Positions 17,614 to 25,281 of a stretch of DNA of 64,000 bases are shown here, piece by piece. Source of the stretch: an uncultured Prevotellaceae bacterium (lineage in GTDB: Bacteria > Bacteroidota > Bacteroidia > Bacteroidales > Bacteroidaceae). Below the pieces are notes generated by a model. The model ran no database searches. It worked only from the letters and a program-made list of their open reading frames with translations, and was not told where the DNA came from. The translations under genes were made by a program, and so were the position numbers. Position 1 is the first letter of the stretch. Each line of letters starts with the position of its first letter. The DNA is taken from the NCBI GenBank assembly GCA_902799765.1, contig CADCBZ010000001.1, positions 52,961-116,960 of the forward strand, written 5' to 3'.

Positions 17614-17868
17614 TTAGCACATTATTATAACTTTTGCTCTTGCCAACGCTTGGCTTAATGCTTCCTCACACTCCGGTTTGAACCATACCTTGGTTTTCAC
17701 CTTCTCCATCCAATCCGTATCCTTAAAATGGATGGCAAGGATTGCGTATGGATATAAACAATTCACCACATCACCATTCGTTGAAACAGCCCAGTTGCCA
17801 TATACAGAGTCAACATCAGCCTGGATATTAAAGTAGTGGAATTGCTCCTTGATTTTATTCGTTTCCAT
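17614..17868 (-). CDS. Small hypothetical protein
   Basis: 84 residues, unrecognised. The start ATG is at 17866-17868. The sequence reads METNKIKEQFHYFNIQADVD, then VYGNWAVSTNGDVVNCLYPY and a C-terminal helix rich in Ala. It has no signal peptide and no membrane helix. The ordered mix of aromatic and acidic residues looks like a real small alpha/beta protein. It lies about 150 bp upstream of the DegT gene and is the first reading frame after the wecC terminator, so it may head the distal transcript. Nothing more can be said of its function. Confidence 0.5.
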   Translation of the reverse strand: METNKIKEQFHYFNIQADVDSVYGNWAVSTNGDVVNCLYPYAILAIHFKDTDWMEKVKTKVWFKPECEEALSQALARAKVIIMC

Positions 17869-18183
17869 AATTATTATCTGGAGCTGAGTGCCAATTATTT
17901 ATTGTTTTTCTATAAGTACAGACCAGCCATCTGCGGCAATTATTATATTTCAAGTTAAATTTTAATTGTTAAATGTAGTGATTTTACCTTACTTGTCAGG
18001 GGGTACGTCTCCTGTCATAGGCAAATCTTATCTCTCTGAAAGAGTGATAAACACCTATTTTATATCGGAAGGGGCATTTGTGGATACAATCTACAAATAT
18101 GCCTGAAGCTTCCACAAGCCCAACTGCCTGTTGTGGCTCGCCGCTTATCAAACCCAACCTCTATGAAATAGTGATTGAAACTT
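17869..18183. other. Intergenic region between wecC and the small gene
   Basis: About 315 bp plus the adjoining hairpin hold no convincing reading frame. The stretch separates the glmS-wecC block from the DegT block, so it should contain the promoter of the distal block on the minus strand. I see AT-rich stretches but no clear TTTG/TAnnTTTG pair. Confidence 0.4.
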
Positions 18184-18224
18184 AGAAACCAAAGGAAGTG
18201 CGAAATGCAACTCCTTTGGTTTCT
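18184..18224 (-). terminator. wecC: Hairpin terminator downstream of wecC
   Basis: Perfect 13-bp inverted repeat: AGAAACCAAAGGA (18184-18196) and TCCTTTGGTTTCT (18212-18224), with a 15-base loop that can pair further at its base. It lies 6 bp after the wecC stop on the minus strand. The downstream bases are only moderately T-rich, so strength is uncertain. It divides the capsule locus into two transcripts, or attenuates between them. Confidence 0.7.
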
Positions 18225-18230
18225 TATACC

Positions 18231-19454
18231 TTAAATGTGATAAACACCTTCGAGCGGACATATGTTGTGGCAATCAAGAATAACCTTGCCCTTCAGCTTG
18301 CCCCAATTCTGCTTGATATGGTCGTGTTTCACCATGATCACCACCATATCTACCTCGTCCAGGAACTGGTCGAAGTCAAGAATCTGGTTCTTCACAATCT
18401 CTTTCTGAGTGAAGAAGGGATCGAAGGTCTTCAGGGGACGTGCCAAGTGGCGTTCCTGAATGTCGAGCATCTGGAGTGTGGGGCTCTCACGGATGTCATC
18501 CACATTCTCCTTATAGGTGAGGCCATACAAGCCCACCTTGCGGTTGTCGGTGATTCCGTGTTCTCCCATAATCTCATGGATGCGTTCCAGTACGAACACA
18601 GGCTGATAGTCGTTGGTCTTCATACTCTCGTCAATCACCTTTGCCAACTGGGGATAGTCGCCCACGAGGAACCAAGGGTCGACACTGATACAGTGACCAC
18701 CAACGCCAGGACCGGGCTGCAGGATGTTTACACGGGGGTGCATGTTACAGATCTTGATAATCTCGTATACGTCCATGTTGTCGTGACGGCAAATACGGCT
18801 GAGCTCGTTGGCAAAAGCAATATTCACGGCACGATAAGTGTTCTCAACCACCTTGGTCATCTCAGCGGTACGGATGTCCGTAACGACAATCTCGCCCTGA
18901 CAGAAAGAAGAATAATAACTCTTCACCTTTTCACCAATTTCCTTACTGTCAGCACCGATAGTGCGGTTGTTATGAAGGAGCTCATAAACCATATTACCTG
19001 GGATAATACGCTCAGGAGCGTGAACAAGGTTGATGTCGACACCAATCGTAAAGCCATTCTCCTCGATGACAGGGCGCACGAACTTGTCGATTGTTCCGGG
19101 GCTAACGGTTGATTCAACGACAACGGTAGCGCCCTTGGGGCACACCTTCATCACTTCCTTGACGGCTGCTACTACGTAGCATGCGTCCACCTTCTTCGAG
19201 AACTTGTCGTAAGGGGTAGGAACGCTGACGATGTACATGTCAGTCTTCTGATACTCGGTGGTGAACTTGATGCCTGCCTTGACGGCAGCAGCAAACAGCT
19301 CGTCGAGACCGTCTTCCTTGAAGGTGGTCATGCCTGCGTTCAGTGTGTTCACCAACTCTTTGTTGTAATCTGTACCAATGACCTCCACACCGTGAGAAGC
19401 CATCATCAATGCTGTGGGCAATCCAATGTAGCCCAATCCAATTACGTTAATCAT
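18231..19454 (-). CDS. wecC: UDP-N-acetyl-D-mannosamine dehydrogenase
   Basis: 407 residues of the UDP-sugar dehydrogenase family. MINVIGLGYIGLPTALMMAS is the NAD-binding start, VESTVSPGTIDKFV and HAPERIIPG are substrate-site segments, and the catalytic Cys lies in GPGVGGHCISVDPWFL. It oxidises UDP-ManNAc at C6 to UDP-ManNAcA with two NAD+. The HAPERIIPG and HCISVDPWFL forms fit ManNAc-type enzymes better than UDP-glucose dehydrogenase. It follows wecB by 27 bp, giving the two-step route UDP-GlcNAc to UDP-ManNAc to UDP-ManNAcA for an acidic capsule sugar. Confidence 0.93.
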   Translation of the reverse strand: MINVIGLGYIGLPTALMMASHGVEVIGTDYNKELVNTLNAGMTTFKEDGLDELFAAAVKAGIKFTTEYQKTDMYIVSVPTPYDKFSKKVDACYVVAAVKEVMKVCPKGATVVVESTVSPGTIDKFVRPVIEENGFTIGVDINLVHAPERIIPGNMVYELLHNNRTIGADSKEIGEKVKSYYSSFCQGEIVVTDIRTAEMTKVVENTYRAVNIAFANELSRICRHDNMDVYEIIKICNMHPRVNILQPGPGVGGHCISVDPWFLVGDYPQLAKVIDESMKTNDYQPVFVLERIHEIMGEHGITDNRKVGLYGLTYKENVDDIRESPTLQMLDIQERHLARPLKTFDPFFTQKEIVKNQILDFDQFLDEVDMVVIMVKHDHIKQNWGKLKGKVILDCHNICPLEGVYHI

Positions 19455-19481
19455 ATTGTATAATGTTATATAATCTATTAA

Positions 19482-20732
19482 TTACAGAATTTCGTATCTA
19501 TCTACGGCTTCGCCGTTAAGGGCACGAACAATGCGGGAGCAGGCTTTGCCATCGCCATAAGGATTTACAGCCTTACTCATCTTCTCGTAAGCTACTGGAT
19601 CGTCAAGTAAGGTGCTTACTTCGTTAACAATCAAGTCGTGGTTGGTACCAACCAAATGGACTGTACCACTCTTCAGAGCCTCGGGACGCTCAGTGGTGTC
19701 GCGCATAACGAGCACTGGCTTGCCAAGACCTGGAGCCTCTTCCTGAATACCACCGCTATCTGTGAGAACAACTGTAGATTTCTCCATCAAATAGACAAAC
19801 TCCAAATACTGTAACGGCTCAATGAAGAAAAAATTGGGACGTCTCAAGTTCTCACCAAACACTTCGTGAATGGGCTTGCGTACATTGGGATTCAAATGCA
19901 TAGGATATACGAAGTCCACCTCAGGATATTTCTCTGAAAGGTCCTTCATAGCGGTAACCATACTGATAAAACCTTCACCGAAATTTTCTCTGCGATGACC
20001 AGTAATCAGTACTAACTTCTTACCTCCATCCAACCGAGTTACATCATAACCGGCATTCTTCAGCACATTGATTTGTTCGTCGGTCAGAGCTTTATCGGTA
20101 TTGAGCTTATCAACCACCATATGAAGAGCATCAATAACTGTATTACCTGTCACATAAATCTGACCTTGTGCTTTTTCTTCTTGGAGATTTTTCTCACTGA
20201 GTGGTGTGGGTGCAAAATCATATGTGGCAATGCGCCCTGTAATCTGACGATTCATCTCTTCTGGCCATGGGCTGTAAATATTGTGCGTACGCAAACCAGC
20301 CTCAACATGGCCAACAGGTATCTGCTGATAGAAGGCAGCCAGGGCAGCAGCCGTTGAAGTAGTGGTATCGCCATGAACAAGAACTACATCCGGCTTGCAT
20401 TCTTTAAACACATCACGCATTCCTGTGAGTACACGGGCTGTTACATCGTAGAGATCCTGCCCCTGCTTCATGATGTTCAAGTCGTAATCGGGCTTGACTT
20501 CAAATATAGTGAGTACTTGGTCCAGCATCTCACGATGCTGTCCTGTGACACATACAATTGTTTCAAACTCCTCAGAGTATTTTTGGAATTCTTTCACCAG
20601 AGGACACATCTTAATAGCCTCTGGGCGTGTTCCAAACACTAACATTACTTTTTTGACCTTCGGTCGAACTTGCTCACGCTCGGGAGAGTTTAAGCAAACT
20701 TGACTCTCCTCTTGCTTAATCGCAACTTTCAT
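19482..20732 (-). CDS. wecB: UDP-N-acetylglucosamine 2-epimerase (non-hydrolysing), with a repeat-encoded N-terminus
   Basis: 416 residues. The core VMLVFGTRPEAIKMCPLV, VHGDTTTSTAAALAAF, HVEAGLRT, GHRRENFGEG and LTDSGGIQEE are the standard epimerase motifs; it converts UDP-GlcNAc to UDP-ManNAc in the cytoplasm. The first 25 or so residues (MKVAIKQEESQVCLNSPERE and onward) are not part of the family: they are encoded by a dispersed 63-bp repeat at 20666-20728. The family usually begins MKKVMLVFGTRPE, and here that Met is replaced by Val, so the repeat appears to have taken over the start codon. Initiation at the inner ATG of MLVFGTRPE is the alternative. It is 27 bp before wecC. Confidence 0.93.
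   Translation of the reverse strand: MKVAIKQEESQVCLNSPEREQVRPKVKKVMLVFGTRPEAIKMCPLVKEFQKYSEEFETIVCVTGQHREMLDQVLTIFEVKPDYDLNIMKQGQDLYDVTARVLTGMRDVFKECKPDVVLVHGDTTTSTAAALAAFYQQIPVGHVEAGLRTHNIYSPWPEEMNRQITGRIATYDFAPTPLSEKNLQEEKAQGQIYVTGNTVIDALHMVVDKLNTDKALTDEQINVLKNAGYDVTRLDGGKKLVLITGHRRENFGEGFISMVTAMKDLSEKYPEVDFVYPMHLNPNVRKPIHEVFGENLRRPNFFFIEPLQYLEFVYLMEKSTVVLTDSGGIQEEAPGLGKPVLVMRDTTERPEALKSGTVHLVGTNHDLIVNEVSTLLDDPVAYEKMSKAVNPYGDGKACSRIVRALNGEAVDRYEIL
20666..20728 (-). repeat. Dispersed 63-bp repeat, copy 3 (inside the wecB start)
   Basis: Plus-strand sequence begins GAACTTGCTCACGCTCG and ends CTTGCTTAATCGCAACT. It matches copies at 34549-34611 and 48949-49011 along the conserved ends; the central hairpin stem (GGAGAGT with ACTCTCC) differs from the other copies but still pairs. 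Here it is translated as the WecB N-terminus. Confidence 0.8.
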
Positions 20733-20824
20733 ATTATTTGGTTTTATTTATAACTTGTTCTGACTGGCAGTATCGAACTGCATCGCCGAGCGACTACCTG
20801 TACAGTCAGATTCCATTTACTCAT

Positions 20825-21619
20825 TTATAGAAGGTTGTCCTTCTCAATATCCTTAAAGTACTTATAAGTACCGTGCTTCAGCTCGTCTGTAGCATCTTCG
20901 TCACAAACGATAATAGCATGTGGATGCTGCTGCAAGCAGCTAATAGTCCACATGTGGTTTACAGGCTCTTCTACGCCATGACGAAGTGCACGTGCCTTGT
21001 TGTGGCCGTTCACCATTATCATCACCTGCTTGGCATCCATCACTGTGCCAACGCCTACTGTAAGGGCCGTCTTTGGCACCTTATTCACATCGTTGTCAAA
21101 GAAACGGCTATTTGCAATGACAGTGTCAGTAGTCAGAGTCTTCTGGCGGGTACGGCTTGCGAGGCTGGAACCTGGCTCGTTAAATGCTATATGGCCATCA
21201 GGGCCGATGCCTCCCATAAAGAGGTCAATTCCTCCTGCTGCTGCAATAGCCTTCTCATAGTCCTCACATTCTTTTTGGAGATCCTCAGCATTGCCATTCA
21301 GAATATGAACATTTCCTTTCTTAATGTCGATATGGCTGAAGAAATTGTTCCACATGAAAGAGTGGTAACTCTCAGGATGTTCCTCAGGCAGATTTACATA
21401 CTCGTCCATGTTAAAAGTGATTACGTTCTGGAAAGAAACCTTACCAGCCTTGTTTAGAGCTATCAGTTCTTTGTACATCCCCAATGGTGAGCTTCCAGTA
21501 GGGCAGCCCAGCTTGAACGGCTTGTCAGCAGTTGGTTTTGCTTCGTTAATACACTTGGCTACATAGTTAGCAGCCCACTTCGACATTCTCTCGTAGTCGG
21601 GTTCAATAATTAATCTCAT
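20825..21619 (-). CDS. nagB: Glucosamine-6-phosphate deaminase
   Basis: 264 residues, the normal length. Family motifs are [37 protein letters not shown] (with the catalytic Asp), [19 protein letters not shown] and NGHNKARAL. It converts GlcN-6-P to Fru-6-P plus ammonia. It is found in one direction with glmS, which catalyses the opposing net step; in a capsule locus it may tune the hexosamine pool. A small unknown gene lies between it and glmS. An intergenic stretch of 92 bp separates it from wecB. Confidence 0.95.
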   Translation of the reverse strand: MRLIIEPDYERMSKWAANYVAKCINEAKPTADKPFKLGCPTGSSPLGMYKELIALNKAGKVSFQNVITFNMDEYVNLPEEHPESYHSFMWNNFFSHIDIKKGNVHILNGNAEDLQKECEDYEKAIAAAGGIDLFMGGIGPDGHIAFNEPGSSLASRTRQKTLTTDTVIANSRFFDNDVNKVPKTALTVGVGTVMDAKQVMIMVNGHNKARALRHGVEEPVNHMWTISCLQQHPHAIIVCDEDATDELKHGTYKYFKDIEKDNLL

Positions 21620-21626
21620 ACCTTTC

Positions 21627-21899
21627 TTATTTTTTATGCGGTTCTATCATCAAATACTTTTCTTTTACTAGAACACCATAACTTCTTGTATATTTAATAC
21701 AGTCTTCACATAGTGTCGTAAGATAAGTAGTGTCTATATCCTCTTCCTTTACCACATGGACTGCACGAATCTCATTTTCACTATAAAGACCATCACAAAA
21801 CTGATTCCAACATTTTGCCTTTTCAAGCATATGGTCTTCCCATCTTTGTAAGTCATCTCGGCCAGCGACACTTTTTATTTTAATCTTTGCTTCAGCCAT
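21627..21899 (-). CDS. Small hypothetical protein between glmS and nagB
   Basis: 90 residues beginning [20 protein letters not shown], with four cysteines (KCWNQFCDG and [13 protein letters not shown]). The CEDC pair and another Cys pair could bind metal, but no named zinc-ribbon pattern is complete. It has no membrane segment or signal peptide. It starts 2 bp after the glmS stop and ends 7 bp before nagB, so it is firmly inside the operon. I do not recognise the family. Confidence 0.6.
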   Translation of the reverse strand: MAEAKIKIKSVAGRDDLQRWEDHMLEKAKCWNQFCDGLYSENEIRAVHVVKEEDIDTTYLTTLCEDCIKYTRSYGVLVKEKYLMIEPHKK

Positions 21900-21901
21900 C
21901 T

Positions 21902-23788
21902 TTATTCCACTGTTACAGATTTTGCTAAGTTCCTTGGCATATCTACATTCAACCCCTTGCGCACTGCCACATGATAGGCCAGCATTTGAAGAGGTATAAC
22001 ACTGAGCAATGGTGCCAGGAAGTTTAGTGTCTTGGGCACTTCTATTACTCGATCTGCTATTTCTTTCACTTGCTCATCGCCTTCAGTTACCACCGCAATG
22101 ATACGGCCTCCACGAGATTTAACTTCTTCCATATTGGAAACTATCTTCTGATATTGTTGGTGGTGGGTGGCAACAAATAAAACAGGCATATCTGCATCAA
22201 TCAGGGCTATTGGGCCATGCTTCATCTCTGCAGCAGGGTAGCCTTCTGCATGGATATAGCTAATCTCCTTCAACTTTAAGGCACCCTCCAAAGCAACAGG
22301 GAAGTTCCAGCCACGCCCCAGATACATAAAGTTATGAGCATATGTAAAGGTCTTAGCAATCTCGGCAATATGATCATTCTGTCTTAATACCTGCTCAATC
22401 ATGGAGGGTATCTTGGAGAGTTCTTCGGTGTAATGAGAGAATTCTTCGTCGGAAAGGTAACCTTTCTTATGGCCTAGAGTGAGTGCCAACATGGTGAGAA
22501 CCGTCAACTGGCCGGTGAAGGCCTTGGTAGAGGCTACGCCAATCTCAGGGCCAACATGAATGTAAGTGCCGGTATCCGTATTACGAGCAATGCTACTGCC
22601 TACGGCATTGACAATGCCAAAGACAAAGGCACCTTTGCTACGCGCCAGTTCAATAGCAGCGAGTGTATCGGCTGTTTCGCCACTCTGAGAAATCGCGAAT
22701 ACGACATCATCATTGTTGATAACAGGATTTCGATATCGGAACTCTGAGGCATATTCAACTTGCACCGGTATCTGACAGAAGGTTTCAAATAGCAGTTTAC
22801 CGATTAAGCCTGCGTGCCAACTGGTGCCACAAGCCACAATAATGAATCGGTGAGCATTCATTAATTGTTGTTTGTATTGTTTGACTGCTGAGAGATTAAT
22901 ACCATATTGGATGTTCTCCGGTTCAATCTTCAGACGCTTGTCCATAGCCTCCAAACGACCACGCATACAGTCTTCGAGGCATTTGGGCTGGTCAAAGATC
23001 TCCTTGAGCATGAAGTGAGGGAAGCCTCCCTTGTCAAGCATATTCAAATCGACATCGATCTCCGTAACATCAACATCAACGTGTTCTGCCTGAAGGTTGG
23101 AGATTTCCATTTCTTTACCACGCTCTATCTTCACAATCTGCTCATCGTCGATATACACCACATGGCTGGTGTATTCTGCGATGGGCGTTGCATCAGAGGC
23201 TATAAAGAACTCTTTATTGTCTTCGCCTATACCCACGACCAACGGGCTGCTCTTGCGAGCGGCAATGAGCACGTCGGGCTGGCGACGGTCGATGAGCACG
23301 ATAGCATAAGCGCCAATGACTTTGTTGAGCGCATAGCGCACAGCTGATATTATATCACAGTTGTGTTTGTGTTCGTAATATTCAATGAGCTGCACCAGAA
23401 CCTCTGTGTCTGTAGCGCTCTTGAAAGTATAGCCTTTGGCTTTGAGCTGGTCGCGCAGCACAGAGAAGTTCTCGATGATGCCATTATGCACCAAGGCGAG
23501 ATTACCACTCTCAGAAAGGTGGGGGTGTGCATTGATGACTGAGGGTTCGCCATGCGTTGCCCATCGGGTATGAGCGATGCCTATAGTGCCGCCACAGTTT
23601 TTATCCTTTGCCACCTCTTCCAAAGCAGAGACCTTCCCTTTGGCCTTATATATGGAAATCTGCTGTTGGCTGTCACCCAACAGGGCCACGCCAGCAGAAT
23701 CGTATCCACGATATTCAAGCCTATGGAGGCCAGAAATAAGTATTGGATATGCTTGTCTCGTTCCTATATATCCAACTATTCCACACAT
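21902..23788 (-). CDS. glmS: Glutamine-fructose-6-phosphate aminotransferase (isomerising)
   Basis: 628 residues. After processing of Met the N-terminal Cys2 (MCGIVGYIG) is the glutaminase nucleophile. HTRWATHGEPS and NGIIENF are the glutaminase site. Two SIS domains follow (CGTSWHAGLIGKLL, SQSGETADT; later YLGRGWNFPVALEGALKLKE), and the end NLAKSVTVE is typical. It makes GlcN-6-P, the entry to UDP-GlcNAc, here for the capsule sugars. A second housekeeping copy may exist elsewhere. The leader contains a strong palindrome (23818-23840) but no glmS ribozyme is apparent. Confidence 0.96.
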   Translation of the reverse strand: MCGIVGYIGTRQAYPILISGLHRLEYRGYDSAGVALLGDSQQQISIYKAKGKVSALEEVAKDKNCGGTIGIAHTRWATHGEPSVINAHPHLSESGNLALVHNGIIENFSVLRDQLKAKGYTFKSATDTEVLVQLIEYYEHKHNCDIISAVRYALNKVIGAYAIVLIDRRQPDVLIAARKSSPLVVGIGEDNKEFFIASDATPIAEYTSHVVYIDDEQIVKIERGKEMEISNLQAEHVDVDVTEIDVDLNMLDKGGFPHFMLKEIFDQPKCLEDCMRGRLEAMDKRLKIEPENIQYGINLSAVKQYKQQLMNAHRFIIVACGTSWHAGLIGKLLFETFCQIPVQVEYASEFRYRNPVINNDDVVFAISQSGETADTLAAIELARSKGAFVFGIVNAVGSSIARNTDTGTYIHVGPEIGVASTKAFTGQLTVLTMLALTLGHKKGYLSDEEFSHYTEELSKIPSMIEQVLRQNDHIAEIAKTFTYAHNFMYLGRGWNFPVALEGALKLKEISYIHAEGYPAAEMKHGPIALIDADMPVLFVATHHQQYQKIVSNMEEVKSRGGRIIAVVTEGDEQVKEIADRVIEVPKTLNFLAPLLSVIPLQMLAYHVAVRKGLNVDMPRNLAKSVTVE

Positions 23789-23817
23789 AAATAGTTACTA
23801 TTTCTTTTTTTATTTCG

Positions 23818-23840
23818 GTTAATCCCGCGCGCGGATTAAC
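23818..23840. promoter_or_regulatory. glmS: Palindrome in the glmS leader
   Basis: GTTAATCC (23818-23825), CGCGCGC, GGATTAAC (23833-23840) form a perfect 8-bp inverted repeat whose CG-alternating centre extends the pairing. Flanking TTTC and GAAA add pairs. It lies 30-52 bp upstream of the glmS ATG, where an operator or a leader hairpin would sit. It could also terminate transcription from the upstream membrane genes. Confidence 0.5.
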
Positions 23841-24068
23841 TGAAATATCGATTTATTTACACTATCACAATAATAGCCTAATGCTTCCTATTATAATATT
23901 GAAAAGTTATTGAGCCATTCTTAATTACACAAACCTTGTGTAGATTTACTAAAACTATGTTCATTGTCTTAAATGCTTCATCATTCTCACCAACACAATT
24001 AAGGTACTGTTTTGAATAATATATGCTTTATTGATTACTTCATACATAAAGACCTCAAATTTCAATAA

Positions 24069-24698
24069 TTATGCAGCGTACTTTACTACGCCAAAGAGAG
24101 AAGATACAGGATGTAGAGAATATTCCAATGCCCTTGAATGTTCATTATATGTCACAGAAAGAATATGACGTTCATGCTCCAAATCAACCTTCACCTGCTT
24201 TCTCTGCATTGCGGCAACAAAAGCATCTCTAGTCAATGCAGTAATGTACTCTTTGTTAGATTCATAAACCTCGTCCCAATTGGGTGTCCCCATTTCAATA
24301 TAGCTTATAAACTTACGCAGTTTATACTGGCTCTGCCACTTTCCCATACCTACTATGTTAAACATCAACATAGGATGGGTAGTGATACCATTTCTCATTC
24401 CATTAGAAATTTTTTCAACAAACACACGCTGTCCATTACGAACTCCGAACTGGCTCATGGAGTTGCCATGAACCAGATACATCAGCAATGCAGATACATC
24501 AACCTCAATACCTGCAACTCTGATTTTTTTCATATTGGCATGAGTCACCAAAGCATAGCGTAAGCAAAAATCATCCACCTTGCCCGCCTTAACGAACTGA
24601 ACACCTCCTAAACTTGCCATATAAGCAATAATGCTCGGCATAAACACCAACACAAATACTGTATAAACAGCAATCGCATAAAAATTAGTTGTCATCAT
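24069..24698 (-). CDS. Membrane-anchored protein with S24/S26 peptidase-like motif
   Basis: 209 residues from ATG ATG at 24693-24698. An N-terminal transmembrane segment (YAIAVYTVFVLVFMPSIIAY) is followed by a soluble domain. Within it MYLVHGNSMSQFGVRNGQRV resembles the serine site of LexA/signal-peptidase-like (S24/S26) proteases (GxSM...xxGxxVxV), and QYKLRKF about 40 residues later could carry the lysine partner. The remainder is unrecognised. It lies 13 bp after the membrane gene at 24712-25125, so the two form a pair at the distal end of the AT-rich island. The peptidase suggestion is pattern-based and tentative. Confidence 0.5.
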   Translation of the reverse strand: MMTTNFYAIAVYTVFVLVFMPSIIAYMASLGGVQFVKAGKVDDFCLRYALVTHANMKKIRVAGIEVDVSALLMYLVHGNSMSQFGVRNGQRVFVEKISNGMRNGITTHPMLMFNIVGMGKWQSQYKLRKFISYIEMGTPNWDEVYESNKEYITALTRDAFVAAMQRKQVKVDLEHERHILSVTYNEHSRALEYSLHPVSSLFGVVKYAA

Positions 24699-24711
24699 CG
24701 AATTTTTGTAT

Positions 24712-25125
24712 TTAATCAGGAACGACTGTTGCGTCTGGATATGCAGAAGCCCCAATAGGCTCTGTCTTGCTGAATTTAAGTAATGTCATGCTGATCCAGG
24801 CAATTGCCATGCATAGCCAACAAGCCCAAGTAGTCTCTAACCATACGGAAAATGCAAAAGAAAAAAGGAAAGCCAATACACAGATAATCAGTGTGGAGGT
24901 GTTCTTAACTTTTCCACAGGTTACCTTGTCATGCTCTGCTTGATATAACACGTCGGCTACCAACAGAGCAAAGGCCATAAAAATAGGGAACATATAAACA
25001 TCACACATTTCTCCTACCGTCTTATTCTTAAGACTGAAGGAAAGCTCTCCCTTGAAAAGGGTTGGCAACGTAGCAACAAACAATGCAGCCGACCAACCTA
25101 TTATATAAGTCCATTTCTTTAACAT
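24712..25125 (-). CDS. Small integral membrane protein
   Basis: 137 residues with four likely transmembrane helices: YIIGWSAALFVATLPTLF, MFPIFMAFALLVADVLY, TLIICVLAFLFSFAFSVW and WACWLCMAIAWISMTLL. The tail EPIGASAYPDATVVPD is hydrophilic. The family is not recognised. It directly precedes the S24-like membrane protein gene and is probably co-expressed with it. A partner or substrate role for the peptidase-like protein is speculation. Confidence 0.55.
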   Translation of the reverse strand: MLKKWTYIIGWSAALFVATLPTLFKGELSFSLKNKTVGEMCDVYMFPIFMAFALLVADVLYQAEHDKVTCGKVKNTSTLIICVLAFLFSFAFSVWLETTWACWLCMAIAWISMTLLKFSKTEPIGASAYPDATVVPD

Positions 25126-25281
25126 ATTTTGTCAATCCAAGTTAAATAAGGTACATTTTTACGGAGTCACTAATAATACTACTATTCCTGGCTATAGCAT
25201 CATTCTATTGTCGTCATTGAAGCGCATGTATAACAACTAATTCTCAAACGATCTCAGGGCATTCTTGTGCAAATACATAAA

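Noticed and set aside
23789-23850. glmS ribozyme/riboswitch upstream of glmS
   Set aside because: Only a short palindrome is present; the region is too short and lacks the ribozyme core, which is mostly a Firmicutes feature.
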